Source of the DNA: Methylophaga sp.
GTDB taxonomy: Bacteria; Pseudomonadota; Gammaproteobacteria; Nitrosococcales; Methylophagaceae
Assembly (NCBI GenBank): GCA_002696735.1
Contig: NZSL01000014.1
Span: forward strand, 126,270-190,269
Length of the DNA stretch: 64,000 bases
Direction of reading: 5' to 3'
Below the pieces are notes generated by a model that ran no database searches, had not been told where the DNA came from, and was given only the letters and a program-made list of their open reading frames with translations. The position numbers were made by a program, and so were the translations under genes. This document shows, one piece after another, positions 9,198 to 17,754 of this stretch (position 1 is its first letter; each line of letters starts with the position of its first letter).

Positions 9198-10413
9198 TTT
9201 GAACATTAATACTATCCGTGTGGACTTTCCGATTCTGCATCAGGAGATTAATGGCTATCCATTGGTGTATCTGGATAATGCCGCCACCAGCCAGAAACCA
9301 CGTCAGGTCATTGATGCCGTCAGTCATTATTATCTGCACGATAATGCCAATATTCATCGTGGTGTACATAAGTTAAGTCAACGTGCTACCGATTTATATG
9401 AAGCAGCCCGTGGCAAAGTTCGCCAATTTGTAAATGCCAACTCAGATAAAGAAATCATCTTTACCCGTGGAGCCACCGAAGCGATTAATCTGGTGGCGCA
9501 AAGCTTTGTCAGACCAAAGCTGCAAGCAAATGATGAAATACTGATCAGTCATTTGGAACATCACGCCAATATCGTGCCGTGGCAGATACTATGTGAACAG
9601 ACTGGTGCCAAACTCAAAGTGATTCCGATGACTCAGACAGGTGAATTGGATTTAACGCAATTTGATACCATGCTGACTGAACGCACGAAGATTCTGGCTA
9701 TCGGTCATGTCTCCAATGCACTGGGCACCATCAATCCAGTTAAAGCGATGACTGAAAAAGCCCACGCGAAAAATATTCCGGTATTAATCGATGGTGCACA
9801 GGCTGTGCCGCATATGACAGTCGATGTTCAGGATCTGAATTGTGATTTTTATGTGTTCTCCGGCCATAAGATGTTTGCACCCACTGGTATTGGTGCGTTG
9901 TATGGACGTGAAGATCTGCTAAACGCCATGCCACCCTATCAAGGTGGTGGCGATATGATTCTTTCGGTAAGTTTTGAAAAAACCATCTATAACGAGCTGC
10001 CAGCCAAATTTGAAGCAGGTACACCAAATATCTCCGGTGTTATCGGTTTGGGTGCAGCGATTGATTATATGTGGCAGGTGGGGATCGATAATATCGCCGC
10101 CCAGGAACATCACTTGCTGGAGATAGCGACCCGAAAAATTGAGTCTTTGCCTGGTGTCAACATTATTGGTACCGCTGCCGAGAAAGCTGCAGTAATTTCT
10201 TTCATGATCGAAGGCGTTCATCCACACGATGTAGGCACTATTTTTGATCAACAAGGAGTTGCTATTCGCACCGGGCACCATTGTGCTCAACCGGTAATGG
10301 AGTTTTATGATATTCCGGCCACTGCACGTGCTTCATTTGCCTTCTATAACTCAGAAGAAGAAGTCGACGCATTAATTAACGCCATACAAAAGACACAGGA
10401 GCTTTTTGCCTGA
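9190..10413 (+). CDS. sufS: Cysteine desulfurase SufS
   Basis: PLP enzyme that takes sulfur from L-cysteine as a persulfide for cluster assembly. The 407-residue form begins at ATG 9190 ([16 protein letters not shown]), which overlaps the sufD stop codon; an upstream in-frame start at 9160 is less likely because it lies deep inside sufD. The PLP lysine is in SGHKMFAPTGIGALYG and the active cysteine is in RTGHHCAQP, both typical of group II desulfurases. The next gene, sufU, encodes the likely sulfur acceptor. Confidence 0.96.
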   Translation: MSNLNINTIRVDFPILHQEINGYPLVYLDNAATSQKPRQVIDAVSHYYLHDNANIHRGVHKLSQRATDLYEAARGKVRQFVNANSDKEIIFTRGATEAINLVAQSFVRPKLQANDEILISHLEHHANIVPWQILCEQTGAKLKVIPMTQTGELDLTQFDTMLTERTKILAIGHVSNALGTINPVKAMTEKAHAKNIPVLIDGAQAVPHMTVDVQDLNCDFYVFSGHKMFAPTGIGALYGREDLLNAMPPYQGGGDMILSVSFEKTIYNELPAKFEAGTPNISGVIGLGAAIDYMWQVGIDNIAAQEHHLLEIATRKIESLPGVNIIGTAAEKAAVISFMIEGVHPHDVGTIFDQQGVAIRTGHHCAQPVMEFYDIPATARASFAFYNSEEEVDALINAIQKTQELFA

Positions 10414-10859
10414 TGAGTGATTTAAGAGAGCTTTACCAGCAAGTGATCATGGATCACAACAAACGGCCACGTAATTTTCGTGAGATTGAGAAAGCCAATC
10501 ATCTTGCGCATGGCAACAATCCGTTGTGTGGCGATAAGCTGGTGGTTTATCTCAAGCTTGATGGCGATAAGATTGATGATGTCAGTTTCAAAGGCAGCGG
10601 CTGTGCCATCTCCATGGCCTCTGCATCATTAATGACTGAAGCTTTGAAAGGCAAAACCATTGACGAAGCTCAGGCCATTTACGAGCAGGTACATAAATCC
10701 ATGACCGGTGAAGAAACTGACCGAAACCTGCTGGGCAAACTGGAAGTGCTTAGTGGTGTTAAAGAGTTTCCGGCACGGGTAAAATGCGCGACTTTGTCCT
10801 GGCATACCGTGCACGCCGCGATAGACAGTGATCATGATATTTCGATTAGTACTGAGTAA
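10413..10859 (+). CDS. sufU: SufU sulfur-transfer/scaffold protein
   Basis: A 148-residue IscU-fold protein of the SufU class: it has the insertion between the second and third conserved cysteines that IscU lacks. The cysteines lie in NNPLCGD, GSGCAISMASASL and RVKCATLSW, with D42-type aspartate after the first. In Firmicutes SufU is a zinc protein that accepts sulfur from SufS. Here it replaces SufE, which is absent from the operon. It starts on the last base of the sufS stop codon. Confidence 0.94.
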   Translation: MSDLRELYQQVIMDHNKRPRNFREIEKANHLAHGNNPLCGDKLVVYLKLDGDKIDDVSFKGSGCAISMASASLMTEALKGKTIDEAQAIYEQVHKSMTGEETDRNLLGKLEVLSGVKEFPARVKCATLSWHTVHAAIDSDHDISISTE

Positions 10860-10862
10860 TTT

Positions 10863-11198
10863 ATGAACGACAATCAGGTACAACCTTTTACCGCTGAAGA
10901 TATAAAAGAAGATGTAATTGAGATGCTCAAAACCATCTTTGATCCCGAGATCCCGGTCAATATCTATGAGCTTGGATTGATCTATGAGATTGATGTGAGT
11001 GAATCCGGAAATGTGGTTATCCAAATGACGCTTACCGCACCGGGATGCCCCGTGGCACAGACGTTTCCCGGGGATGTAGAAAACAAAATCAGCAGCATTG
11101 ACGGTGTGAACAAAGTGCATGTTGAACTGGTGTGGGATCCACCCTGGACCCGAGACCAAATGAGCGAAGCCGCTCAATTACAACTAGGTATGTTTTAA
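10863..11198 (+). CDS. sufT: SufT, MIP18/DUF59 Fe-S maturation factor
   Basis: A 111-residue DUF59 protein with the family's EMLKTIFDPEIPVNIYELGLIY and MTLTAPGCPVAQ segments; the latter holds the conserved cysteine. DUF59 proteins help transfer clusters to target proteins, and SufT is the usual last gene of this suf operon type. It lies three bases after sufU. A short hairpin without a T-run (agtttgtc / gacaaact, 11198-11224) starts at its last base. Confidence 0.93.
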   Translation: MNDNQVQPFTAEDIKEDVIEMLKTIFDPEIPVNIYELGLIYEIDVSESGNVVIQMTLTAPGCPVAQTFPGDVENKISSIDGVNKVHVELVWDPPWTRDQMSEAAQLQLGMF

Positions 11199-11244
11199 GT
11201 TTGTCTGGTTAAGTATGACAAACTGCCAAATACAGACATCAGGC

Positions 11245-11276
11245 AAAAAAAAACCGTGGATAGGTCTATCCACGGT
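11245..11276 (-). terminator. Strong minus-strand intrinsic terminator with no gene upstream of it on that strand
   Basis: An 11-bp perfect stem (accgtggatag / ctatccacggt, 11253-11276) is preceded by nine A residues, which is a T-run of nine for a minus-strand transcript. On the plus strand there is no T-run after the stem. No minus-strand coding gene ends here, so a short non-coding transcript is the natural source. Confidence 0.65.
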
Positions 11277-11460
11277 AACTCAGATCGCATGACCAATCTG
11301 AAGAGGTAACTAACTTTAAGGCTACAGTAAGCAACTATTTCGGGGGTACACCCCGAGAGAATCTCATTAGCAAGCTGTTGGAGTTAATCATAGTCATCTT
11401 AGACGCCACCGCATATAGGAGGAATTCCTTTTATTCTTCTTATGTGTAGACTCGGTTTAT
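11245..11460 (-). ncRNA. Candidate small RNA ending at the minus-strand terminator
   Basis: Inferred only from the orphan terminator at 11245-11276 and a second hairpin (cgggg / ccccg) at 11341-11355, both readable as one minus-strand transcript. No convincing minus-strand -35/-10 pair was found, so the right end is a guess. The plus strand of this gap also holds nothing coding. An alternative is that the hairpins merely close the suf operon on the plus strand. Confidence 0.25.
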
Positions 11461-11580
11461 CAATGTTAAACGGTGTAGTGAACTGATTTATTATTAAATT
11501 TAATTAGAATTAATAATTAAATATAAAAACAATTGCTTAAGTCCGTTTTTCTCTATTTTTATAGCGTCATTAACAAAATA

Positions 11581-11610
11581 AGGAAAATATCCTATATGGG
11601 ATATTTTCCT
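11581..11610. repeat. Perfect 12-bp inverted repeat upstream of a small hypothetical gene
   Basis: Arms aggaaaatatcc (11581-11592) and ggatattttcct (11599-11610) pair completely around a 6-nt loop. It lies 45 bp before the chosen start of the next gene. It could be an operator or a leader hairpin; there is no T-run that would make it a plain terminator. Confidence 0.6.
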
Positions 11611-11655
11611 CTTTGTCTACTATCCACTCACAGAAATCAAACTGAGCCGGATAAT

Positions 11656-11877
11656 ATGAACATTGCCACCACAAACTCTGCCGAATTACTCAAATTCAAA
11701 CTCACTGACATGATCGATGATGTATTAGCACATGACGGCTACAGTGATATTCATATCGAAGTTAAGATTCTCAAGCGTGGCCAGAAAGAAGTCATATTAC
11801 ACTTTGGTAAGCAATATCGGTTTGTTATCGACATGCCAGTTAAAAGCACCTCGAAAGATACGGTAGGCTCGAATTGA
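11656..11877 (+). CDS. Small hypothetical protein
   Basis: A 73-residue protein from ATG 11656; the frame is open upstream to 11533, but that part overlaps an A+T-rich promoter-like stretch and a 12-bp inverted repeat, so the short form is preferred. The ribosome-binding site is poor. The sequence is a compact alpha-beta type (helix near 9-25, then DIHIEVKILKRG and EVILHFGKQYRFVID as two strands), with no cysteine, signal peptide or membrane segment. I do not recognise a family. It is separated from the downstream sensor kinase by 258 bp and need not be linked to it. Confidence 0.5.
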   Translation: MNIATTNSAELLKFKLTDMIDDVLAHDGYSDIHIEVKILKRGQKEVILHFGKQYRFVIDMPVKSTSKDTVGSN

Positions 11878-12021
11878 ATTGTTCATTGGGCAAGGAGCGG
11901 GTGCCTCTAACAAATACCTCAAATAAAAAATCACCTTTTTTTCCTTTGTGAATAATGATTGAAAAAGCCATTTAAGCTATTCACAGTAATTTTATTTCTC
12001 AGTTTACTCATTGAATTATAT

Positions 12022-12040
12022 TGATAATGATGCTTTATCA
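12022..12040. promoter_or_regulatory. Possible regulator site upstream of the sensor kinase
   Basis: tgataa (12022-12027) and ttatca (12035-12040) form an inverted repeat around 7 bp; the left half continues as gataatgat, which equals half of the Fur consensus. The right half departs from the consensus, so this is weak evidence for Fur. Confidence 0.25.
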
Positions 12041-12097
12041 GTTTAGCTTTTATGTTAATTAATAATAACTAAACACATAACATTAGTTTAAGGAGCA

Positions 12098-12139
12098 ATG
12101 ATTATTCTCATTCCATGTGATATCGAGAGCGCTATATGA
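12098..12139 (+). CDS. Possible 13-residue leader peptide coupled to the sensor kinase gene
   Basis: ATG 12098 follows an excellent ribosome-binding site (aaggagc). The frame reads MIILIPCDIESAI and stops at TGA 12137-12139, which overlaps the kinase start as ATGA. The kinase itself has only a weak site (gag) before its ATG. This arrangement suggests that ribosomes finishing the short frame restart on the kinase gene. The peptide may have no function of its own. Confidence 0.45.
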   Translation: MIILIPCDIESAI

Positions 12140-13464
12140 GCTTAAGAGGCCTGATCAATAGTCGAATTATATTTTCGGTGATCATTATTATTCTTGTGGG
12201 GGGCTTGTTAACAATATGGCAAGCACGTCATTCAGTTGAACGTGAGGTAAATTCTTCGTTCAATCTGGCCCTGCAAATGATTGATTTGGGATTTAGCCAT
12301 TTATCCCGAACTTCCATGACTGAATATGAATGGCTTCAGCAAATTAGTGCGATTCAACATACCCGTCATCTACATATAAGTCTTATTAATGAAGAGAATG
12401 AGGAAGTAGAATGGTTTGTATCTGATGATATAGATGAAGAGTTACCACCTCAATGGTTTCAACGAGCTGTTAAAACTACCTATCCATCTTCAAAATATGA
12501 CATAAAACTTGCTGATGGCAGAGTAAAAAAAATTATTGTTCGAGCTGATCCGATGGATGAAATTGCTGAAGCCTGGGAGGAATCGGAAGCTTATTTCTGG
12601 TCAGTAATGACAATGGTCGCTGTAATATTTTTAGCCATTAATTTTGTATTCAATTCCATGCTACAAAATGTGCGGACGATTGTTGTTGGGCTTAGGCGTG
12701 TAGAGTCTGGACAATATGGACGTAAACTACCGCCCTTCAAAATCAGTGAATTCGATGCTATTGCCACAGAAATCAATCACTTGTCTGATGCTTTGAAAGT
12801 CGCCAAAGAGAATAATCAGGCGTTAGCCCGTCATACAATGCAGATTCAGGAATCCGAAAGACGAAACTTATCCCGCGAATTGCATGATGAAATGGGCCAA
12901 TCGTTGACTGCTATAAAAGCCATGTCTACAGCGATTCGCCAGCCGGGTACGGATGTAGCAAAAATTTCCGATTCAATCGCTGAAATATGTAACCATTTGG
13001 CCGGCGTGGTTCGTTCCATGATGCGAACCTTGCATCCGTTAAGTCTTGCTGATTTAGGCTTGGGGGCAACGCTGACCGATCTTGTTAATGAGTGGCGTCG
13101 TAGGCATCCCGATCTGGTGATAAAACTGGATTATGATGACCGTCTGGATGATGTTTCACATGAATTGGCGATACATGTTTATCGAATTGCACAGGAATGT
13201 CTCACCAATGTAGTGCGTCATGCCAATGCCACTGAGGTAACATTACTGATTCGGCAGGAGGGCGAGCATACCTCTCCACGTGTAGTTATGCGGATCCATG
13301 ATAACGGGCAAGGCGGTGAGACTTCCGGACATGGGTTCGGGGTATTGGCCATGCGAGAACGGGTTGAGAATATGGGAGGCCGTTTCAGATTCGAGTCTGA
13401 AGCAGGAAAAGGCGTTAATGTCAGTGTATGGATGCCAATCATAGAGAAAACAGAGAATGAATGA
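12136..13464 (+). CDS. Membrane sensor histidine kinase, MoxY/NarX-like (HisKA_3 type)
   Basis: A 442-residue kinase: a first membrane helix (about 10-28), a periplasmic domain (about 29-150) resembling the LapD/MoxY N-terminal domain, a second helix (about 155-177), a HAMP-like linker, a HisKA_3 dimerisation domain with phospho-acceptor H250 in ELHDEMGQ, and an HATPase_c domain (NVVRHANA as N box, DNGQG as G1, GFGVLAMRERV). In methylotrophs, MoxY-MoxX and the related FlhS-FlhR control methanol and formaldehyde oxidation genes. That role is only inferred here, because no methanol dehydrogenase gene is in the window. It overlaps the regulator gene by 8 bases. Confidence 0.8.
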   Translation: MSLRGLINSRIIFSVIIIILVGGLLTIWQARHSVEREVNSSFNLALQMIDLGFSHLSRTSMTEYEWLQQISAIQHTRHLHISLINEENEEVEWFVSDDIDEELPPQWFQRAVKTTYPSSKYDIKLADGRVKKIIVRADPMDEIAEAWEESEAYFWSVMTMVAVIFLAINFVFNSMLQNVRTIVVGLRRVESGQYGRKLPPFKISEFDAIATEINHLSDALKVAKENNQALARHTMQIQESERRNLSRELHDEMGQSLTAIKAMSTAIRQPGTDVAKISDSIAEICNHLAGVVRSMMRTLHPLSLADLGLGATLTDLVNEWRRRHPDLVIKLDYDDRLDDVSHELAIHVYRIAQECLTNVVRHANATEVTLLIRQEGEHTSPRVVMRIHDNGQGGETSGHGFGVLAMRERVENMGGRFRFESEAGKGVNVSVWMPIIEKTENE

Positions 13465-14113
13465 TAAAAAGATAAGTGTATTGCTGGTAGATGATCACCA
13501 GGTGGTGAGAGCCGGATTCAGAATGTTACTGGATTCTCAACCATTTATTGGCGACATAGTGGATGTTGATCGTGGCGAAGTGGCCTGTCATGAATATGAA
13601 CGCAAGCGTCCTGATGTGGTGGTAATGGATTTATCCATGCCCGGCATTGGAGGATTGGAAACCATTCGTCGTCTTAAAAAGCAGGATCCACAGGCCACTA
13701 TACTGGTCTACAGCATTCATGATGAATCGATCTATGTCGAGCGTGCCATTCAGGCCGGTGCTAAAGGCTATGTGACTAAAAACAGTGCTGCAGAAGTACT
13801 GGCAGAAGCCGTGTTAGCGGTATCTCAGGGCAAACGTTATATTGAACAGGATATTTTGCCCAATATAGATGATTTCAAACATCCCAGTGATACGTTGCAT
13901 TACGGTCAGGTGGTGGAGTTGTTATCGCCAAGAGAGTTTGATGTGTTTTGTCTGACGGCTAAAGGGATGACTGCACATGAAGTCGCTGCAGAATTACATT
14001 TAGGCTATAAAACAGTGGCGAACTACAACACACAGATTAAAAATAAACTGAATGTAAACACCACGGCAGATCTGGCGAATATTGCCGTTGTATTAGGTAT
14101 TATTAAACATTAA
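13457..14113 (+). CDS. LuxR/NarL-family response regulator, MoxX-like
   Basis: Cognate regulator of the overlapping kinase gene. The receiver domain (about 1-120) has the acidic pair DD near residue 12, phospho-acceptor D58 in VVMDLSMPG, and K106-type lysine in GYVTKNSA. A LuxR-type helix-turn-helix follows (about 150-212, LSPREFDVFCLTAKGMTAHEVAAELHLGYKTVANY). At 218 residues it is full length. It probably binds DNA as a dimer when phosphorylated; targets are unknown. The intergenic gap to hsp20 contains a heat-shock promoter, so that gene is likely a separate unit. Confidence 0.88.
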   Translation: MNDKKISVLLVDDHQVVRAGFRMLLDSQPFIGDIVDVDRGEVACHEYERKRPDVVVMDLSMPGIGGLETIRRLKKQDPQATILVYSIHDESIYVERAIQAGAKGYVTKNSAAEVLAEAVLAVSQGKRYIEQDILPNIDDFKHPSDTLHYGQVVELLSPREFDVFCLTAKGMTAHEVAAELHLGYKTVANYNTQIKNKLNVNTTADLANIAVVLGIIKH

Positions 14114-14168
14114 CCTTAATTGCTATCCAGTTGATAACTAATAGTTAATTTAAAAGTATTGCAAGCCT

Positions 14169-14197
14169 CTTGAATTTTTTTTGACACATCCCAATCT
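14169..14197 (+). promoter_or_regulatory. Sigma-32 heat-shock promoter of hsp20
   Basis: CTTGAA (14169-14174), a 15-bp spacer and CCCAATCT (14190-14197) match the sigma-32 consensus CTTGAA-N13-17-CCCCATNT at 13 of the 13 defined positions except one. Confidence 0.75.
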
Positions 14198-14253
14198 TGC
14201 TGATCAGAAGACAGTATTCGTCTTCATGATGAACTTGTTATGGAGGTGTTTTT

Positions 14254-14691
14254 ATGGCTATTCAACGTTATAGACCTTACAGTCTGCTTGATAATCTGCA
14301 GCGTGAAATGTCGACGCTATTCCAGTCACCGGCCGCTGAAACCAACTTCAGTGAAGAGGATTGGACACCAGCAGTTGATATTCAGGAAAACGCAGAGAGT
14401 TTCATTATTCACGCTGATTTGCCCGGCGTTAAAGCCGCTGATATTGAAGTGACAGCCGAAAATGGTCTGTTGACCATTAAAGGTGTGCGTGACAGTAAAA
14501 AAATTGAAGAAAAGGATAATTACAAACGTATTGAACGCTTCAGTGGCAGTTTTATGCGGCGTTTCACCCTACCGGAAACCGCTGATGTAGATAACATCAA
14601 TGCCGCTTCACGGGATGGGGTGTTGGAGTTGACGATTCCTAAAATGCCACAGCTTCAACCCAAACGCATTGAGGTGAATGTTCAGCAGTAA
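14254..14691 (+). CDS. Small heat-shock protein, Hsp20/alpha-crystallin family
   Basis: A 145-residue ATP-independent holdase that binds unfolding proteins as large oligomers. The N-terminal arm (1-38) is followed by the alpha-crystallin domain (about 39-135) with DIQENAESFIIHADLPGVK and the conserved LTIPK at the end of the domain. The C-terminal tail carries a short PKRIEV motif of the I-x-V type used for oligomer contacts. Ribosome-binding site tggaggtg precedes the ATG. Regulation by sigma-32 is supported by the promoter, and a strong terminator follows, so it is a single-gene unit. Confidence 0.94.
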   Translation: MAIQRYRPYSLLDNLQREMSTLFQSPAAETNFSEEDWTPAVDIQENAESFIIHADLPGVKAADIEVTAENGLLTIKGVRDSKKIEEKDNYKRIERFSGSFMRRFTLPETADVDNINAASRDGVLELTIPKMPQLQPKRIEVNVQQ

Positions 14692-14700
14692 AATCAAATT

Positions 14701-14736
14701 AAAGCCCCGGAAAGTTATTTTCCGGGGCTTTTTTTG
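14701..14736 (+). terminator. Intrinsic terminator of hsp20
   Basis: A 13-bp stem (aaagccccggaaa / tttccggggcttt), 5-nt loop and a run of seven T residues. Confidence 0.93.
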
Positions 14737-14864
14737 TATACAGGAAAAATTCCCAATATAATGATAACCGGGTTAGGGGTTAGCTAATCAATTCAAAAAG
14801 ATAACCAACATTGCTCTTGCGGGTAGAGAATGGAAGCAGGTTTTTATATTTAAGGAGCAATACT

Positions 14865-15425
14865 ATGAAACATACAGCTACATTATTAACAGCTGCAGTC
14901 ACCATGTCTTTATCTTCAATGGCATTGGCTGATAACGACAACTATGATCTTGACGATATCCGTGAATGGAAACTGGTAAAAATGGAAACGTGTATGGATG
15001 CTGCTTTGGATACCATTCCTGGCAATGTTCGTAAACTGGAAATGAAAATGGAAGGTGATGACCCAGTATATGAGTTTGATATTGAAGCTTCGGCAAATGG
15101 CAGTACCTACAATGTCGAATGTAATGCTGAAGAAGGTTTTGTCACCGAAGTCGAGCGTGAAGTAGAAGCAAATGATCCTACATTCCAGAAATACGCCAAA
15201 ATTGAAGAATCAGCAGCTCGTCAAACGGCTTTGGACTTCATTCCGGGCGAAGTCGTTTCCAATGAATATGAAATCGGTTACGAAGGTTCGGTCACTTATG
15301 AATTTGATATCGTGAATGAACATGGCCGCGAATATAAAGTAGATGTAAATGCCGTAACTGGTGAAATTGAAGAAGCCAATTTAGAGTTGTATGAAATTGG
15401 TATGGAAAAAGAACTGAAACAATAA
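14865..15425 (+). CDS. Exported PepSY-domain protein
   Basis: A 186-residue periplasmic protein. I chose ATG 14865 because it follows aaggagc and opens with a clear signal peptide (about 1-22, cleavage after MALA). The mature part is acidic and carries two PepSY-like repeats (about 40-105 and 115-183), each with a long helix ending in IPG and strands of the YEFDI type followed by V-x-A-x-x-G-x-V/I-x-E. PepSY domains occur in peptidase inhibitors and in proteins linked to cytochromes. The exact role is unknown. It is flanked by terminators on both sides. Confidence 0.85.
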   Translation: MKHTATLLTAAVTMSLSSMALADNDNYDLDDIREWKLVKMETCMDAALDTIPGNVRKLEMKMEGDDPVYEFDIEASANGSTYNVECNAEEGFVTEVEREVEANDPTFQKYAKIEESAARQTALDFIPGEVVSNEYEIGYEGSVTYEFDIVNEHGREYKVDVNAVTGEIEEANLELYEIGMEKELKQ

Positions 15426-15444
15426 AATCAGTCTTGGTAACACT

Positions 15445-15475
15445 AAAAAGCCGGCTATCATGCCGGCTTTTTTTA
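15445..15475 (+). terminator. Intrinsic terminator of the PepSY gene
   Basis: Stem aaaaagccggc / gccggcttttt with a 6-nt loop and a T-run of seven; the A-run also lets it act for metG on the other strand. Confidence 0.88.
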
Positions 15476-15524
15476 TGTATTTTACATCAGGTCTTTTTTG
15501 AGTGCTTAGTTCACGGTTCAAAGA

Positions 15525-17543
15525 TTATTTAACCCGCATTCCCGGTTTTGCTCCTTCATCGGGGTTTAGGATAAACAAGTCCTTACCACCAGGGCCTGCG
15601 GCCAGCACCATGCCTTCTGATAAACCGAAGCGCATTTTACGTGGGGCCAGATTTGCGACCATCACGGTTAATTTACCGACCAGATCTTCAGGTGCATAAG
15701 CAGATTTGATGCCTGCAAATACCTGTTTTTCTGTCAGCCCGATATCCAAAGTGAGTTTCAGCAGTTTTTCAGCCCCTTCGACATGTTCAGCATTAACAAT
15801 TTTGGCGATGCGCAAATCAATTTTGGCAAAATCATCAAACTGAATTTCATCGGCAATCGGATCAATATTTTCTGCTGTTTTGGTGGGGGCAGCTGTTGCA
15901 GCCATATTCTCTTTGGACTCTTCAATAATAGCGTCAATTTTGTCCTGTTCGACCCGAGTCATTAAAGGTTTGAACGGTTCAATAGTATGACCTAATAATG
16001 GTTGACCAATATCAGCCCACTGCAATGGACTAATTTTTAAGAAAACTTCAGCTTGTTCAGCCGTTCGTGGTAATACAGGTTTGAGGTAAGCAATCAAAAC
16101 ACGAAACATATTGATGCCCATACTACAAACGGCTTGTACTTCTGCGTCTTTGCCTTCTTCTTTCGCCAGCACCCAGGGTTTTTGTTCATCAATATACTGA
16201 TTGGCTTTGTCTGCCAACGCCATGATTTCGCGCATTGCCTGAGCAAATTCGCGATTGTCATAACGTCTGGCAATCGACTCAGATTGATCGGTGAATGCGT
16301 TAAATAATGCTTCATCAGTCAATGAGTCACTTAATTTTCCATCAAAGCGTTTATTGATAAAACCGGCACAGCGGCTGGCAATATTCACAACCTTGCCAAC
16401 CAGATCTGAATTAATGCGACTCTGGAAATCTTCCAGGCTCAAATCGATATCTTCAATAGTGTTATTCAGCTTGGCAGCAAAGTAATAACGCAGATATTCC
16501 GGATTCAGATGATTCAGATAAGTGCGGGCCTTGATAAAAGTGCCACGCGACTTGGACATTTTTTTACCATCAACGGTAAGAAAGCCATGCGCATACACAC
16601 GGTTTGGTAATCTGAAACCGGCACCCTTAAGCATGGCCGGCCAGAACAGCGCATGGAAATAGATAATATCCTTGCCGATAAAGTGCACCATTTCAGTCGG
16701 GCTGTCGGCACGCATAAATTCATTAAAATCCACACCGGTGCGATCACAGTAGTTTTTGAAGCTGGCTAAATAGCCAATCGGAGCATCCAGCCACACATAG
16801 AAAAACTTGTTTGGCGCATCCGGTATCTCAAAACCAAAGTAGGGTGCATCACGTGAGATATCCCAATCCTGCAGACCGCTGTCAAACCATTCACCGAGTT
16901 TGCGTCCTACTTCAGCCTGTAAATGGTCGCCCTGAGTCCATTCACGCAGCATTGGTTCAAAATTACCTAGTTTGAAGAAATAGTGCTTAGACTCTTTAGT
17001 GATGGGAGTAGCGCCAGAAACGGCTGATACAGGGTTTTTTAATTCGGTTGGATCATATGTGGCACCGCAAACTTCACAGCTATCACCATATTGATCGGCT
17101 GCACCACATTTGGGGCATTCACCGCGGATAAAACGATCCGGTAAGAACATTTCTTTTTCTGGATCGTAGGCCTGACTGATGGTACGACTTTCGATATGTC
17201 CGGCATCACGATTTGCCAGATAAATCTGGCTGGCCAGTTGGCGGTTTTCTTCGCTGTGTGTGCTGTGATAGTTATCAAAACCAATCGCAAACTCGGCAAA
17301 ATCCGCCTGATGTTCCTTGCTGATGTCGGCAATTAATTGTTCCGGGGTAATGCCCTCATTCTGTGCGCGCAACATAATTGGCGTGCCATGGGCATCATCG
17401 GCACATACATAATGACATTCGTGGCCCCGCATCTTTTGAAAACGTACCCAGATATCTGTCTGAATATATTCAACTAGATGTCCCAAATGGACAGAACCGT
17501 TGGCATAGGGAAGTGCGCTGGTGACCAGAATCTTTCGTTGCAT
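15525..17543 (-). CDS. metG: Methionine-tRNA ligase
   Basis: Charges tRNA-Met. The 672-residue protein has the complete E. coli-type layout: the HIGH motif as HLGH (about 19-22) in [12 protein letters not shown], a zinc-binding insert with CPKC and CEVC pairs (about 145-162), the KMSKS loop ([11 protein letters not shown], about 333), the anticodon-binding helical domain, a proline/alanine-rich linker, and the C-terminal tRNA-binding domain (about 570-672, [19 protein letters not shown]). It is transcribed away from the sdh operon across a 211-bp gap that holds a mini copy of the dispersed repeat. Confidence 0.97.
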   Translation of the reverse strand: MQRKILVTSALPYANGSVHLGHLVEYIQTDIWVRFQKMRGHECHYVCADDAHGTPIMLRAQNEGITPEQLIADISKEHQADFAEFAIGFDNYHSTHSEENRQLASQIYLANRDAGHIESRTISQAYDPEKEMFLPDRFIRGECPKCGAADQYGDSCEVCGATYDPTELKNPVSAVSGATPITKESKHYFFKLGNFEPMLREWTQGDHLQAEVGRKLGEWFDSGLQDWDISRDAPYFGFEIPDAPNKFFYVWLDAPIGYLASFKNYCDRTGVDFNEFMRADSPTEMVHFIGKDIIYFHALFWPAMLKGAGFRLPNRVYAHGFLTVDGKKMSKSRGTFIKARTYLNHLNPEYLRYYFAAKLNNTIEDIDLSLEDFQSRINSDLVGKVVNIASRCAGFINKRFDGKLSDSLTDEALFNAFTDQSESIARRYDNREFAQAMREIMALADKANQYIDEQKPWVLAKEEGKDAEVQAVCSMGINMFRVLIAYLKPVLPRTAEQAEVFLKISPLQWADIGQPLLGHTIEPFKPLMTRVEQDKIDAIIEESKENMAATAAPTKTAENIDPIADEIQFDDFAKIDLRIAKIVNAEHVEGAEKLLKLTLDIGLTEKQVFAGIKSAYAPEDLVGKLTVMVANLAPRKMRFGLSEGMVLAAGPGGKDLFILNPDEGAKPGMRVK

Positions 17544-17595
17544 AAATAAACCGGAATTAAGCCGTTATAAAACCGTCAAAGATAACAGATTAACT

Positions 17596-17642
17596 AGGGT
17601 CTGTTAATCTTTCATGGCCACCATGAAAGGCTAACAAACCTT
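17596..17642. repeat. Dispersed repeat R1: 46-bp mini copy (both ends, no middle)
   Basis: Left end agggtctgttaatctttcat and right end read in reverse as aaggtttgttagcctttcat pair at 18 of 22 positions. The whole interior of the long copies is missing. It lies between metG and the TPR-like gene. Confidence 0.75.
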
Positions 17643-17754
17643 ATCAGACTCTATTTTGAATAATGTGGCATGGTTGCGTTGAAAAGCCATGCCAATTGCT
17701 TTAGATTGAGGCTATATCTGCCGTGACGGCAAATCCTAGTAGCAAGAGAGCGCG

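Noticed and set aside
14240..14452. Alternative frame overlapping the start of hsp20
   Set aside because: It overlaps the clear Hsp20 frame and shows no family features; its ATG is part of the hsp20 ribosome-binding region.
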